A stretch of DNA of 64,000 bases, taken from assembly GCF_000007665.1 (NCBI RefSeq), contig NC_006087.1, forward strand, positions 1,488,001-1,552,000, read 5' to 3'. The translations under genes were made by a program, and so were the position numbers. Shown piece by piece: positions 49,083 to 58,657 of this stretch; the first letter of the stretch is position 1, and each line of letters opens with the position of its first letter. The notes beneath the pieces were generated by a model that worked only from the letters and a program-made list of their open reading frames with translations, did not search any database and had not been told where the DNA came from. The DNA is from Leifsonia xyli subsp. xyli str. CTCB07. Its GTDB lineage: Bacteria; Actinomycetota; Actinomycetes; Actinomycetales; Microbacteriaceae.

Positions 49083-50318
49083 TCACCTCTGGACCGCCCT
49101 CCAGCCGCCGGCGCTCTCGATCGCAAGGCCCAGCGCGGACATCCTGCCGAGCGCGGCGGAGAGCTCGGCAGGTTCGATTCCTGTCCGTGCAGCTACGTCG
49201 ATGCGTGAGCGCGGGGCCGTCCGGGAGAGCTCGCGAAGAATGCGGGTATCGACGGGTTCCGCCACCGGGTCTGGCCCAGCGACGGTGAAGGGGTCCGCCA
49301 GCTCAGCCATCTCCTCTGCCGAGGTGACGCAGGTGGCAGCGTATTCGCGGATCAGACGATGGCACCCCGCAGATTCCGGTGAGGTCACCGGCCCGGGCAC
49401 AGCCCCAAGAGGACGACCGAGCTGAGCAGCGTGGCCGGCGGTGTTCAGCGAACCAGACCGGCGCCCGGCCTCGATGACGACGGTCGCCTGGCTGACGGCG
49501 GCGATCAGACGGTTTCGCATCAGGAACCGCCACCGGGTCGGAGCCGAGCCCGGTGGGAGTTCTGCGAGGATCAGACCAGAGGCCAGGATGCGGGTCAGGA
49601 GTTCGGTGTTCGCCGCCGGGTAGAGGCGGTCCGCGCCCCCGGCGAGGGAACACACTGTCAGCCGGTGGCTCGCGATCGCCGCGCGGTGAGCGGCAGCGTC
49701 GATTCCAAGGGCTCCGCCAGACAGGATGGCGAAACCTCGATCGCTGAGACCGGCGGAACTCTCCAGCGCGACATGCGTGCCGTAACCCGTGGCGGTCCTC
49801 GACCCGACGAGCGAGATGGACCGGCGTAGCCCGCTCAGCGAAGAGGGATCTCCACGGACCCACAGCGCGAGCGGGCGGCCGTGTTCGAGGCTGTCCAATC
49901 CGGACGGCCAGAACGGCGAATCGGGGAGGACGAGCGTCACTCTGAGCAGGTGGGCTCGGTGAAGAGCTCGCGCGGGCGAGTCCTGGCCGAGCCGAGTCCG
50001 CCAGCGCTGGAGAGCGCGGTTGATGCGTTCAGCGTTCAGCGCGGGATCGTGAGCTTCGGACCTCAGAGTCCGTTCGCGGACGGACTCCCCCGATTCGCCC
50101 AGCGCCACAGCACGCAACGTTCGCCGAGCGCCGAGAGCGGTCAGCAGGGCGACCGCATCGGTATCCCCCGGTTCGACGAGCGTCGAGAACGCCGCCTCGG
50201 CGAACACCGCAGCGATCGCCTGCGCTCCACCGAGATCCGCACCGTCGGCGATGACCGGTCGAAGCAGCGCGAGCATCTCTCGCACCGGCGTCCCGAGAAC
50301 AGTGTCGCTATCGGCCAT
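49083..50318 (-). CDS. dprA: DNA processing protein DprA (Smf)
   Basis: 411 residues from ATG 50318. Rossmann-like core: ISLVGSRTATGYGTHVALES, GFAILSGGALGIDAAAHRAA, VCSLAGGADRLYPAANTELL, RFLMRNRLIAAVSQATVVIE and AGHAAQLGRPLGAVPGPVTS. C-terminal winged-helix domain follows. Protects incoming single-stranded DNA and loads RecA during transformation, and also acts in recombination. Intact although the uptake genes comEC and comEA are broken. Shares the strand with comM but is separated from it by 466 bp. Confidence 0.94.
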   Translation of the reverse strand: MADSDTVLGTPVREMLALLRPVIADGADLGGAQAIAAVFAEAAFSTLVEPGDTDAVALLTALGARRTLRAVALGESGESVRERTLRSEAHDPALNAERINRALQRWRTRLGQDSPARALHRAHLLRVTLVLPDSPFWPSGLDSLEHGRPLALWVRGDPSSLSGLRRSISLVGSRTATGYGTHVALESSAGLSDRGFAILSGGALGIDAAAHRAAIASHRLTVCSLAGGADRLYPAANTELLTRILASGLILAELPPGSAPTRWRFLMRNRLIAAVSQATVVIEAGRRSGSLNTAGHAAQLGRPLGAVPGPVTSPESAGCHRLIREYAATCVTSAEEMAELADPFTVAGPDPVAEPVDTRILRELSRTAPRSRIDVAARTGIEPAELSAALGRMSALGLAIESAGGWRAVQR

Positions 50319-50784
50319 CGCCGCAGCCCCCGAGCCGCGTCCGCAGGGTGGATCGCTGGTCCGATGCGGCCGCGAGGACCGACACAGCGGCAAGGACAGG
50401 GCAGCGCGCGCAGACCGACGACCGGTTCGTGCTCGCCTGGACGACGGCACGGAGGTGCGGGCGCTCAGCGACGCGATCTCCGGGGCGATCTCCGGCCGCC
50501 CTCCCCTTTTCCGCTTCACTCCCTTCCGGCCGCCCCCCTGCCGGATCGCGGCGACGGGGAGGCCGTCGCCTCCGAGCGGCGGAGAGAGCGGCGGTCTTCG
50601 CGGACGGAGGCGCTCACGCCCGGAACGTCTCTCACCCGGCGAGAAACCGTGCGGTCGGGCGGGTTCGCCCCGCCCCCACCCGCACCGCACCGGCAGTCCG
50701 GGTCCGCAAGCGGAGTGCAGCCCTGGCCATCGAACGCACCCCGGCATCGTTCGGATGCGGCAGGGATCGCACAGAAGCTCTCGG
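50319..50784. other. 466-bp gap between comM and dprA, no recognisable gene
   Basis: G+C-rich, contains only compositional open frames with Arg/Pro/Ala translation and no family motif on either strand. In relatives comM and dprA are usually adjacent or overlapping, so this is probably eroded or expanded spacer. No convincing promoter or hairpin noticed. Confidence 0.5.
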
Positions 50785-52320
50785 TCATGGGGGCGCTCCT
50801 CTCCGGAGGTAAAGGGCCCGGCCGATGTGGTCGGGCGTAGGCGTCGGGGACTGGTCGAGGTCGGCGAGGGTCCAGGCGACGCGAAGGGTCCGTTCGTAAC
50901 CGCGCATGCTGATGGTTCCGCGTTCGAGGGCGCGGTCGAGTGGGAAGAGAGCTCCTCCGTGTACGCGGAACGGGCCGGAACGGAGCCAGGAGCCTTCGAC
51001 GTCGGCGTTGCGTGACCAGGCGGTCCCGCTCAGCCGGGACGCTGCCGCAGCACGGGCTGCCTCCACGCGAACGCGGAGGGCCGCGCTTGGCGGACCGGTC
51101 GGTGCGCCGATCCTCCCGAGCCGAAGCGCACCCAGACCCAGGCGGCGGACGGTGAGACGGAGATCGACACGGTCGAGGAGCGGACCGGAGAGGCGGGCCA
51201 GATAGCAGCGCCGGGCGGCCGGAGGGCAGACGCATTCCTCTTCGGCCGATCCATACTGACCGCAGGGGCAGGGATTCGCGGCGAGGACGAGCTGGAACCG
51301 GGCCGGGTAGGTCGCGGCTCCGCTCGCTCGATGGATGGTGATGGTTCCGCTCTCCAGAGGCTGCCGGAGCACATCGAGAACGGCCGCCGGGAACTCGGCC
51401 GCTTCATCCAGGAACAACACGCCGTTCGTGGCCCGGACCACGGCTCCCGGCGTGATCCTCCCGCTGCCTCCGCCCACGAGCGCCACGGCCGAGGCGGTGT
51501 GGCGCGGGGATTCAAAGGGGGGCCGGTGGATGAGGCCGCCGACAGTCCCGACACCGGCTAGAGAGCGGATGGACGTGGTCTCCAGCGCCTGGTCCGGGGT
51601 GAGGTCGGGCAGGAGCGACGGCAGCCGGCGGGCGAGCATCGTCTTGCCGGCTCCGGGCAGGCCGATCATGGTGACGTTGTGCCCGCCGGCCGCCGCGACG
51701 ACGAGGGCTTCGACCGCTTCCTCGTTGCCCGCGATGTCGGACATGTCCGGCTCGGCGGGAAGGACCGTCCCCGCCGCCGGGACGGGATCGACCTCGATCG
51801 GGTCGAGCTCTGAGCCGTGCGCGATGGCGGCTGCCCGCAGGCCCGGAACCGCGACGACCTCGACGCCATCGACGAGGGCCGCTTCGTCGGCGTTCGCCGT
51901 AGGAACCAGCACGCGACGGAAGCCAGCGGCGCGAGCCGCGAGGACGGAGGGCAGCACCCCGAGGACCGGCCGGAGGCGGCCGCCGAGGCCGAGCTCGCCG
52001 AGATGCACCGTCCGCGCAGCGGACTCCGCCGGGATGACGCCGGAGGCGGTCAGCGCCGCGATCGCGATGGCCAGGTCGAACGCCGATCCCTGTTTGCGGA
52101 GAGCTGCCGGCGACAAGTTGACGGTGAGCTTGCGCTGAGCGAGCGGAACACCAGCGTTGACGGCCGCGGAGGTGACTCGTTTGCGCGATTCGCCGAGGGC
52201 AGTGTCGGGGAGACCGATCAGCACGAAAGCGGGAAGGCCCGCGGAGATGTCCGCCTCCACTTCCACGATGTCGCCACGCACCCCCATGAGAGCGACGGCG
52301 AAGGTCCGGCCGAGCGCCAT
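50785..52320 (-). CDS. comM: YifB/ComM-family Mg-chelatase-like AAA+ ATPase
   Basis: 511 residues. N-terminal ChlI-type domain: VEADISAGLPAFVLIGLPDT, KRVTSAAVNAGVPLAQRKLT and VNLSPAALRKQGSAFDLAIA. AAA+ core: MIGLPGAGKTMLARRLPSLL (Walker A), GVLFLDEAAEFPAAVLDVLR (Walker B), RFQLVLAANPCPCGQYGSAE, LARLSGPLLDRVDLRLTV. C-terminal helical domain with MRGYERTLRVAWTLADL. ComM drives branch migration during integration of transformed DNA. Coupled to yraN by a TGATG overlap. Confidence 0.93.
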   Translation of the reverse strand: MALGRTFAVALMGVRGDIVEVEADISAGLPAFVLIGLPDTALGESRKRVTSAAVNAGVPLAQRKLTVNLSPAALRKQGSAFDLAIAIAALTASGVIPAESAARTVHLGELGLGGRLRPVLGVLPSVLAARAAGFRRVLVPTANADEAALVDGVEVVAVPGLRAAAIAHGSELDPIEVDPVPAAGTVLPAEPDMSDIAGNEEAVEALVVAAAGGHNVTMIGLPGAGKTMLARRLPSLLPDLTPDQALETTSIRSLAGVGTVGGLIHRPPFESPRHTASAVALVGGGSGRITPGAVVRATNGVLFLDEAAEFPAAVLDVLRQPLESGTITIHRASGAATYPARFQLVLAANPCPCGQYGSAEEECVCPPAARRCYLARLSGPLLDRVDLRLTVRRLGLGALRLGRIGAPTGPPSAALRVRVEAARAAAASRLSGTAWSRNADVEGSWLRSGPFRVHGGALFPLDRALERGTISMRGYERTLRVAWTLADLDQSPTPTPDHIGRALYLRRGAPP

Positions 52321-52676
52321 CAGACAATCCCGGGCAGATGGTGGATCTCCGGGTTCGCGCTCCAGGCGTTCAGGACGCCGATCGCGTCGACCCGGAGCGC
52401 CCCCGGCAGGGGCCCGTACGTGCGGCACCACTCGGCGGTGAGCCGGCGCAAGCGCGCAGCCTTCTCCGGGGTGATTGCCTCGAGGGGATGACCATAGTGC
52501 GTCGTGGCGCGCGTCTTCACCTCGACGAAGACCGTGATGTTCCCCGTGCGCGCGATGATGTCGATCTCGCCCGACCGGATGCGCCAGTTACGGCCGATCA
52601 GAACATACCCGTGCGCTTCGAGCCAGTGAGCCGCAACGCTTTCGCCACGGCGGCCGAGTTCGTCTTTCTTTGCCAT
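52320..52676 (-). CDS. UPF0102 family protein YraN (nuclease-like)
   Basis: 118 residues from ATG 52676, with MAKKDELGRRGESVAAHWLE at the start and the restriction-endonuclease-like motif GEIDIIAR...FVEVKTR (D-ExK). Ends in LPGIV. RBS region is weak. Function unknown; consistently encoded with comM and rnhB. Upstream, 52677-52821 holds nothing recognisable. Confidence 0.9.
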   Translation of the reverse strand: MAKKDELGRRGESVAAHWLEAHGYVLIGRNWRIRSGEIDIIARTGNITVFVEVKTRATTHYGHPLEAITPEKAARLRRLTAEWCRTYGPLPGALRVDAIGVLNAWSANPEIHHLPGIV

Positions 52677-52821
52677 GATTCCTCCCACAGCCAGCCTCGG
52701 GGGAAACAACCACCCAAAGGACGCGCCAGGAAAATCTGTGGAGAAGTCAGCAACAACCACAGCATGTGGACAACCCACCCACCGAAGAACATCAAAAGAC
52801 CCAGGAACGACAGAGAAGCCG

Positions 52822-53145
52822 TCACTCGTCCAACGCCAGCTCCTTCGGCAGTTCGAACTCTTTGCTAGACAGCTCCTCGATATTCACATCCTTGAACGTC
52901 AGCACACGCACGGACTTCACGAACCGGTCGGCGCGGTACTCGTCCCACACCCACACATCGTTCATCGTCAACTCGAAGTAGAAGTCGTGCTCCGTGTCAC
53001 GGCGCGCGAACTCAACCTCGTTCGCGAGGTAGAAGCGGCGCTCGGTCTCGATCACGTACTTGAATTGCGAGACGACGTCCCGGTATTCGCGATACAAAGC
53101 CAGCTCGACCTCGCGGTCGTAGTCGTCGAACTCGTCCTCATCCAT
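52822..53145 (-). CDS. DUF2469 family protein
   Basis: 107 residues, very acidic (MDEDEFDDYDREVELALYRE), then YVIETERRFYLANEVEFARR and FYFELTMNDVWVWDEYRADR. Conserved in actinobacteria between rnhB and yraN; unknown function. 12 bp downstream of rnhB. Confidence 0.92.
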   Translation of the reverse strand: MDEDEFDDYDREVELALYREYRDVVSQFKYVIETERRFYLANEVEFARRDTEHDFYFELTMNDVWVWDEYRADRFVKSVRVLTFKDVNIEELSSKEFELPKELALDE

Positions 53146-53157
53146 CGTCCGTCAAGT

Positions 53158-53841
53158 CTAAGCCGGTCCGGGCGTCAGATCGGAATGCCGAGCCCGGCCG
53201 CCATCTTTGAGCCAGGTGAGACGGTGGATGGCGCTGGGTCCGAGTTCGGCGATGGCGGCGAAGTGCCCCGGCGTCGAGTAGCCCTTGTTGCTCGCCCAGC
53301 CATAGCCGGGATCGTCGGCATCGTGCTCGATCATCAAGCGGTCTCGATGCACTTTGGCGATGACGGACGCGGCAGCGACGGATGCGCAGTCGCGGTCAGC
53401 CTTGACCCGGGTGACCACACGGGCCGGGCGGGTCAACGCGAGGGTGAGATAGTCGTAGTTGCCGTCCAGGATGAGAGCGCTGTCGTGGACGGGCGCTCCC
53501 TGCTCCTCCAGCACGGCGAAGGCGCGCGCACCCGCGAGGCCGAGGCAGCGCATGATGCCGTGCCTGTCGACTTCGTCCGCCGAGGCCAGGCCGACTGCGT
53601 GGAAGAGCGACCAGCGGCGGCAGGCCGGTTCCAGGGCCTCCCGGGCCGGTTCGGAAAGAAGTTTGGAGTCGCGGAGCCCGAGCGGGATACGCTTCACGGC
53701 GGTGTCGATGACGACCATGCCGACCGCGACCGGTCCGGCGAGCGCGCCGCGGCCGACCTCATCCACGGCGACGATCGAGGTGACACCCTGACGGTACAGC
53801 GCCTTCTCGAATCGCAGCGACGGGGTCACCGGGGTCATCAT
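53158..53841 (-). CDS. rnhB: Ribonuclease HII
   Basis: Removes ribonucleotides and RNA from RNA-DNA hybrids. 227 residues with IVAVDEVGRGALAGPVAVGM (catalytic D-E), LRDSKLLSEPAREAL, SALILDGNYDYL (third Asp), RVKADRDCASVAAASVIAKV (fourth Asp region) and the C-terminal GYGWASNKGYSTPGHFAAI. Intact. The signal peptidase gene often found between rnhB and rplS is absent here. Confidence 0.95.
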   Translation of the reverse strand: MMTPVTPSLRFEKALYRQGVTSIVAVDEVGRGALAGPVAVGMVVIDTAVKRIPLGLRDSKLLSEPAREALEPACRRWSLFHAVGLASADEVDRHGIMRCLGLAGARAFAVLEEQGAPVHDSALILDGNYDYLTLALTRPARVVTRVKADRDCASVAAASVIAKVHRDRLMIEHDADDPGYGWASNKGYSTPGHFAAIAELGPSAIHRLTWLKDGGRARHSDLTPGPA

Positions 53842-54007
53842 CGCACGTCCTCCTCCGTTGCACGGGAGACTTCAGAATAGCCGTCCAGCCACGTCCCTCG
53901 CTGCACGGAGAACGGTGATCGGGAACGCACGGCCACCCGGCAGCAGAGCGCTGCGCACCCGGCCTCCGTGTCCGTCCGGGCGGCGGCACACCCCACCCTC
54001 AAAAGCT

Positions 54008-54043
54008 CTGAGCTCCCGGTCCTGCGGAGGACCGGGAGCTCAG
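54008..54043 (-). terminator. Rho-independent terminator downstream of rplS
   Basis: Perfect 16-bp stem: 54008-54023 with 54028-54043, loop GCGG. On the minus strand the stem is followed by AGCTTTTGA, a short T-run. Starts 20 bp after the rplS stop. Confidence 0.92.
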
Positions 54044-54062
54044 ACGGAGAACAGGGAAACGC

Positions 54063-54410
54063 TCAGTTGTCGCGCTTCTCCTTGATCTTCGCCTTCTTGC
54101 CGCGGAGTTCGCGGAGATAGTAGAGCTTCGCACGGCGGACATCGCCGCGGGTGACGACCTCGATCTTGTCGATGACCGGCGAATGGACCGGGAACATGCG
54201 CTCGACGCCGACCTGGAAGCTGATCTTGCGGACAGTGAAGGTCTCGCGGACGCCTTCGCCGGAGCGGGCGATCACGACACCCTGGAAGACCTGGACACGA
54301 GAGCGGCTGCCCTCGATGATGTTGACGTGAACCTTGACGGTGTCACCGGCGCGGAAGGCCGGGATGTCCTGTTTGAGGGAAGCGGCGTCGACCTGGTCGA
54401 GGATGTGCAT
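54063..54410 (-). CDS. rplS: 50S ribosomal protein L19
   Basis: 115 residues from ATG 54410: [60 protein letters not shown] and [18 protein letters not shown]. The start is fixed by the family N-terminus; the in-frame upstream extension to 54557 has no homologous character. Own promoter candidate at 54548-54577 and strong terminator downstream. Confidence 0.97.
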   Translation of the reverse strand: MHILDQVDAASLKQDIPAFRAGDTVKVHVNIIEGSRSRVQVFQGVVIARSGEGVRETFTVRKISFQVGVERMFPVHSPVIDKIEVVTRGDVRRAKLYYLRELRGKKAKIKEKRDN

Positions 54411-54534
54411 TGCTGTTCGCTCTCTGCGCCCGCCGACAGGTCGGGAACGGATTCGGGGCCTCGCTGGTGGAGGCCGGGATTCGATGGGTGTTTCCGCGCG
54501 AAACGCTGGCTCCCCTGTGGCAGGGCCGGGCGGC

Positions 54535-54555
54535 GGCACAAGGATTAATTGTGCC
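54535..54555 (-). repeat. Inverted repeat overlapping the rplS promoter -10 region
   Basis: GGCACAA (54535-54541) and TTGTGCC (54549-54555), perfect 7-bp arms with a 7-bp spacer, overlapping the proposed -10 hexamer. Could be an operator or a 5'-leader hairpin. Confidence 0.5.
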
Positions 54556-54577
54556 ATGCCGGGAGTGGGTTTGCCAA
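54548..54577 (-). promoter_or_regulatory. Candidate rplS promoter
   Basis: On the minus strand TTGGCA (54572-54577), 18 bp, then CACAAT (54548-54553). It lies ~140 bp upstream of the rplS ATG and overlaps the inverted repeat at 54535-54555. Confidence 0.45.
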
Positions 54578-54603
54578 AGTGGAAGCCCCAGGCTCCGGCA
54601 GAG

Positions 54604-55098
54604 CTACCCCTCGCGCCGTTCTTCGATGACGATCACCTCGGCGTCCCCGGCGGACATCCCCGGGTCGCGCCGCACCCGCTGCGGCTGCGCGGCCCGCTCA
54701 GAGGCCGCGGAGGTCTCCCCCACGCGGCCGCGCAGTTCGGCCACCAGCTCCCACAGCCCCAGCCAGAACAGGCCGAGGAAGAGGAGCACCCCGGCGACGG
54801 CGAGCCAGCCGGCCGCAGCGCCCGGGAAGAAGCCGAAGGCGACGAGCGCGGCGTTCCACGACGCCAGCAGCCCGACGTCGTACCACGAGACGGCCCTCGC
54901 GGCCCGCACGCTCTTCCGGGCGGCGAGCATGCCCCCGATCGCGAGCAGCGCGAGGAACAGCAGCGGGCATAGCAGCAGCAGTCCCAGGAACGACCAGCCG
55001 CTTCCGGTGTGGAACGCGGCCCAGCCGACGAGCAGCCAGGTGGGGAGGACCACGGCGGAAGGGAACAGCCACCAGTAGAACGCCTTCCGGATGATCAC
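54604..55098 (-). CDS. Hypothetical four-helix membrane protein
   Basis: 164 residues from GTG 55098. Four hydrophobic segments: [60 protein letters not shown] and [21 protein letters not shown] charged cytoplasmic tail follows, ending [12 protein letters not shown]. Related hypothetical proteins occur near rplS/map in Microbacteriaceae, from memory; no known function. Divergent from map with ~115 bp between. Confidence 0.75.
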   Translation of the reverse strand: MIIRKAFYWWLFPSAVVLPTWLLVGWAAFHTGSGWSFLGLLLLCPLLFLALLAIGGMLAARKSVRAARAVSWYDVGLLASWNAALVAFGFFPGAAAGWLAVAGVLLFLGLFWLGLWELVAELRGRVGETSAASERAAQPQRVRRDPGMSAGDAEVIVIEERREG

Positions 55099-55212
55099 AG
55101 AGTCAGCGTAGCCACACACGACTGTGCGAGGGCTGCGGGTTCGCCGAGGGCAGGATGGAAGGCGCGCATGCCAGACTGGGCGCATCCCGTCTGTGCCGAA
55201 AGAAGGACCCGC

Positions 55213-55977
55213 TTGATCGAGCTGAGGACTCCCGCCGAGATCGAGCAGATGCGGCCCGCCGGCCGTTTCGCCGCCGAGGTGCTGGCCGAGACGTCCACTG
55301 CGGCGACGGTCGGCACGAATCTGCTGGAGCTGGACCGGATCGCGCACGCGGCCATCCGGCGACGGGGCGCGACGTCCTGCTACATCGACTATCACCCGTC
55401 GTTCGGAGCGAGCCCGTTTGGGAAGGTGATCTGCACCTCGGTGAATGACGCTGTGCTGCACGGCCTCCCGCACGACTACCGGCTGCGCGATGGCGACCTG
55501 CTGAGCCTCGACTTCGCAGCAAGCGTCGATGGCTGGGTGGCCGACGCAGCAGTCAGCGTCGTCGTCGGGAAGGCGAGGGACGAGGATCTGCGGCTCATCG
55601 ACACGACCCGCCGCGCTCTCGCGGCGGGCATCGCGGCAGCCCAGCCAGGAGGGCGCACCGGCGACATCTCGGCCGCGATCGCGGCCGAGGCGCAAACAGA
55701 GGGCTACTCAATCAACACCCAGTTCGGCGGCCACGGCGTCGGCCGGACGATGCACGGCGATCCGCACATCCCGAACGATGGGCGGCCCGGCCGTGGCTTC
55801 CCGCTGCGCCCGGGGCTCGTGATCGCGATCGAGCCGTGGTTCCTGGAGACCACCGACCAGATCGTCACGGACCCGGACGGCTGGACGCTCCGCTCGGCGG
55901 ACGGTTCGCGTGGCGCGCACTCGGAGCACACGATCGCGATCACCGAGTCCGGCCCGCTCGTCCTCACCGCCGTCTGA
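55213..55977 (+). CDS. map: Type I methionine aminopeptidase
   Basis: 254 residues from TTG 55213, chosen because AGAAGGA sits at ideal distance upstream and the family begins IELRTPAEIEQMRPAGRFAA. Metal ligands: Asp in LLSLDFAASVDGWVADAAVS (two), His in QFGGHGVGRTMH, Glu in IAIEPW and SEHTIAI. CYIDYHPSFGASPFGKVICT carries the substrate His. Removes N-terminal Met from nascent proteins. Convergent with trmD. Confidence 0.94.
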   Translation: MIELRTPAEIEQMRPAGRFAAEVLAETSTAATVGTNLLELDRIAHAAIRRRGATSCYIDYHPSFGASPFGKVICTSVNDAVLHGLPHDYRLRDGDLLSLDFAASVDGWVADAAVSVVVGKARDEDLRLIDTTRRALAAGIAAAQPGGRTGDISAAIAAEAQTEGYSINTQFGGHGVGRTMHGDPHIPNDGRPGRGFPLRPGLVIAIEPWFLETTDQIVTDPDGWTLRSADGSRGAHSEHTIAITESGPLVLTAV

Positions 55978-56000
55978 CCCCGAAGACTGGCGGCGACGGT

Positions 56001-56684
56001 CTACGGCAGCAGGTCGGGCCGCACCCGCTCCGTCCGCGCCACCGACTGCTCGCGCCGCCAGGCGGCGATGGCCCCGTGGTTGCCCGAGAGAAGCACCGGC
56101 GGCACGGCGCGGCCGCGCCACTCGGCCGGTTTCGTATACGATGGGTATTCTAGCAGTCCGTCTCCGTGCGATTCCTGCACGAGGCTCTCCGGGTTGCCGA
56201 CCACTCCGGGGATGAGCCGTCCGACGGCCTCGATCATCGCCATCGTCGCGACCTCTCCCCCGTTGAGCACATAGTCCCCGAGGCTGACGAGGCGGACACG
56301 GGCGTGGGATGCCGCGTCGTCGAACACGCGCTGGTCGATGCCCTCGTAACGGCCGCAGCCGAAGACGAGGTGCTGTTCCCCTGCGAGTTCGCGGGCCATC
56401 GCCTGCGTGAACGGCTCGCCCGCGGGCGAAGGGAAGATCACCACGGGGTCTTCCGCGCCGTCCAGGACGCCGTCGAGCGCTTCGCCCCACGGCCCGGGTT
56501 TCATGACCATCCCGGCGCCGCCGCCGTACGGGGTGTCGTCCACAGTGCGGTGCCGGTCGTGCGTGTGGTCGCGCAGGTCGTGGACGCCGAGCGCGATCCG
56601 TCCGGTCTGGCGGGCCTTACCGAGCAGGGAGATATCGAGCACATCGAAGAAGGTGGGGAAGATCGTGACGATGTCGATGCGCAT
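56001..56684 (-). CDS. trmD: tRNA (guanosine37-N1)-methyltransferase
   Basis: SPOUT methyltransferase, 227 residues: [80 protein letters not shown], and a C-terminal helical domain with [20 protein letters not shown]. Prevents +1 frameshifting at m1G37 tRNAs. Usually in an operon with rimM and rpsP; here separated from rimM by the MFS/GntR insertion. Confidence 0.96.
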   Translation of the reverse strand: MRIDIVTIFPTFFDVLDISLLGKARQTGRIALGVHDLRDHTHDRHRTVDDTPYGGGAGMVMKPGPWGEALDGVLDGAEDPVVIFPSPAGEPFTQAMARELAGEQHLVFGCGRYEGIDQRVFDDAASHARVRLVSLGDYVLNGGEVATMAMIEAVGRLIPGVVGNPESLVQESHGDGLLEYPSYTKPAEWRGRAVPPVLLSGNHGAIAAWRREQSVARTERVRPDLLP

Positions 56685-56706
56685 GGCGGCCAGTCTATGG
56701 GGGCGG

Positions 56707-57936
56707 TCACTCCGAAACGGCCATCAGCTCGTGGTCACGCGGCACGAGCGGCGCCGCCACGGCCGGGCAGAGCGCGACGATGGCGAACGCCAGCGGGTAC
56801 CCCAGCCAGCCGATGGGCGCGCCGACGACCGGGCCGACGACCGAGGCGGCGGCGAACTGCCCGGTGTTCTGAGCGCCGAGTACACGGCCGGACCAGGACG
56901 GCCCCGCGATCTCGGCGACCGCGGTGTAGGCCAGCCCGTTGTCGGCGACAGTGACGACGGCGACGACGATCAGGATGACCGCTGCGGCCACGGAACCGAA
57001 AACGGAGGCGACCGCCATCAGCAGCATCGCAGCGATCGCCGCGATGGGCACCCAGCGGAGCGTACGCAGGTGGCTGCCGACGCGATCGCTCAGGACGCCG
57101 ACACCGATGCGGCCGATCGCGCCGGCGAACTGGCTCACACCGATGACGATCCCAGCGGCGAGCGAGGAGAATCCCAGCTCGGCCACCAGCCAGACCAGCC
57201 CGAAAGTCGAGACGGTGAACTGCGGAACGACAAGCAGCATCGACACACCGTGGATGCGCCACAGCAGCGAGGTCTCGCGGTACGGCCGCCAGCAGGCCTG
57301 GGGATGCGCTTCGCTGGCGTCTCCACCGCCCCGCCCCACTCGCGGCGGATCGACGATCGCGAGCGCGCAGAGCACTGCTGAGACGCCGCAGAGCGCGGCG
57401 GGAACGACCAGCGCGAGCGCGATCCCGCCCCCGGCGGCCAGCGAAGGGACGCTGATCGCCGCGACCGCCACGCCGAGCGGCTGGCACATCTGCCGGATGC
57501 CCATCGCGAGCCCCCGGCGCTCCTTCGGGAACCAACCGATCACGACGCGCCCGCTGGCGGCGTTGGGGCTTGCCGCGGACATCCCGCCGATCAGAAGCAG
57601 AGCGCCGAAGGCGAGGTACAACGAGACGGACATCGCGCCGAGCGCCGCGAGCGCCGTGAGCGCCAGACCGACCGCGATCACCCACCGCTCGCCGATCCGG
57701 TCGCTGAGCGCGCCCCAGGCGATGAGCGCCAGCACGAGGCCGATCGTCGGCGTCGAGGCGAGGATCCCCGCCTGCGCGAGGCTGAGGCCGCTCTCCGAGT
57801 GAAGCACCGGGATGAGGAATGCCGGGGTCGAGACGAACACGGTCGAACTCGCCTGCCCGAGCACGCCGAGCGCGAGCATCAGCCACGGCCGTGGTGTGCG
57901 CGTGTGCCGGCTTGGTACGGTGGTGCCGCCTTCCAT
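56707..57936 (-). CDS. MFS transporter (oxalate/formate antiporter- or CynX-like)
   Basis: 409 residues with twelve hydrophobic segments: [60 protein letters not shown] (MFS A-motif), [40 protein letters not shown] is a clear MFS helix-5 pattern. Stop 56707 is 22 bp from the trmD start. ATG 57936 lies 3 bp from the triple operator, so the transcript may be leaderless or the true start a little downstream. Substrate unknown. Regulated, by inference, by the now-broken GntR gene. Confidence 0.85.
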   Translation of the reverse strand: MEGGTTVPSRHTRTPRPWLMLALGVLGQASSTVFVSTPAFLIPVLHSESGLSLAQAGILASTPTIGLVLALIAWGALSDRIGERWVIAVGLALTALAALGAMSVSLYLAFGALLLIGGMSAASPNAASGRVVIGWFPKERRGLAMGIRQMCQPLGVAVAAISVPSLAAGGGIALALVVPAALCGVSAVLCALAIVDPPRVGRGGGDASEAHPQACWRPYRETSLLWRIHGVSMLLVVPQFTVSTFGLVWLVAELGFSSLAAGIVIGVSQFAGAIGRIGVGVLSDRVGSHLRTLRWVPIAAIAAMLLMAVASVFGSVAAAVILIVVAVVTVADNGLAYTAVAEIAGPSWSGRVLGAQNTGQFAAASVVGPVVGAPIGWLGYPLAFAIVALCPAVAAPLVPRDHELMAVSE

Positions 57937-57938
57937 GC

Positions 57939-57972
57939 GGTATACCCTATCGGTATACCAAATTGGTGTACC
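57939..57972. promoter_or_regulatory. Triple palindromic operator (FadR/GntR type) in the divergent promoter
   Basis: GGTATACC at 57939-57946, GGTATACC at 57952-57959 and GGTGTACC at 57965-57972, spaced exactly 13 bp start to start. The last two sit in (T)TGG-TRTACC-AA context, close to the TGGTNNNACCA class bound by FadR-subfamily GntR regulators. Placed between the MFS gene and the gntR start. Confidence 0.75.
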
Positions 57973-57983
57973 AAAGGAGCCTC

Positions 57984-58536
57984 ATGTCCGAGCAGCCCAC
58001 CGCCTACGACCGGCTGCGCGCCCAGATCCTCGACCTGGAGCGAGTGCCCGGCTCGCGCCTCACCGAACGCGGACTGGAAGGCGAGTTCGGTGAGGCGCGA
58101 GCCGCTGCGCGACGCCGTCGAGACAGCCGCTGCCCGTCTCAGCTGCGTGCGCGCGAGCAATCGGTCCATCCGGGAGCTCGGAGACCGTCTGGGAACCTCC
58201 GAGCTGGCGCGGCAGCGCGAAGACGCGGTGCGCTCCGGCGCCGGCTTCCACGTCGAACTCGCCGCGCTCAGCGGCAACCGCTTCTTCGCCAATTCGGTCG
58301 TCGCAGCGATGACGCTGCTCGCGCGCACGCGCTGGCTCGAAGTGCGCACCGAAGCAGCCAGGCGCACCGCCTGGGAGGAGCATCGCCGCATCCTGGACCT
58401 CATCGTGGCCCGGGACGCCGACGAGGCCGCCGCCCTCATCCACGTCCACATCGTCGGCACCCACGAGCGGCTTCTGGCGGCGCTGGACGCGGACGCCCAC
58501 TCACTGCGAGCCCGCGGTCTCACGGTGGTGCGCTGA
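57984..58536 (+). pseudogene. GntR-family regulator (FadR subfamily), frameshifted and lacking part of its HTH
   Basis: ATG 57984 with AAAGGAG upstream. Frame 3 gives MSEQPTAYDRLRAQILDLER and RLTERGLEGEFGEAR (first HTH helices), then near 58095 similarity moves to frame 1: EPLRDAVETAAARLSCVRAS and the FCD ligand domain FHVELAALSGNRFFANSVVA, WEEHRRILDLIVARDADEAA, ALIHVHIVGTHERLLAALDA. About 50 residues of the wing and linker expected between these are missing, so there is both a frameshift and a deletion. Probably the repressor of the divergent MFS gene and of itself. Confidence 0.8.
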
Positions 58537-58657
58537 CAGGGCGGGGAACGGAGAGCGGACGCAGCGGCGGGGGCGCGAACGGCCACACCAGAGGCGTCCA
58601 CCGCGAACCCGGCCTCCGGCGAAACGGATCGCGGCGATGGCGCGGACGGATCCGCCG

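Noticed and set aside
50319..50784. Small plus-strand ORF (50348-50812) in the comM-dprA gap
   Set aside because: Arg/Ala/Pro translation with no motif, overlapping the 3' end of comM; composition explains it.
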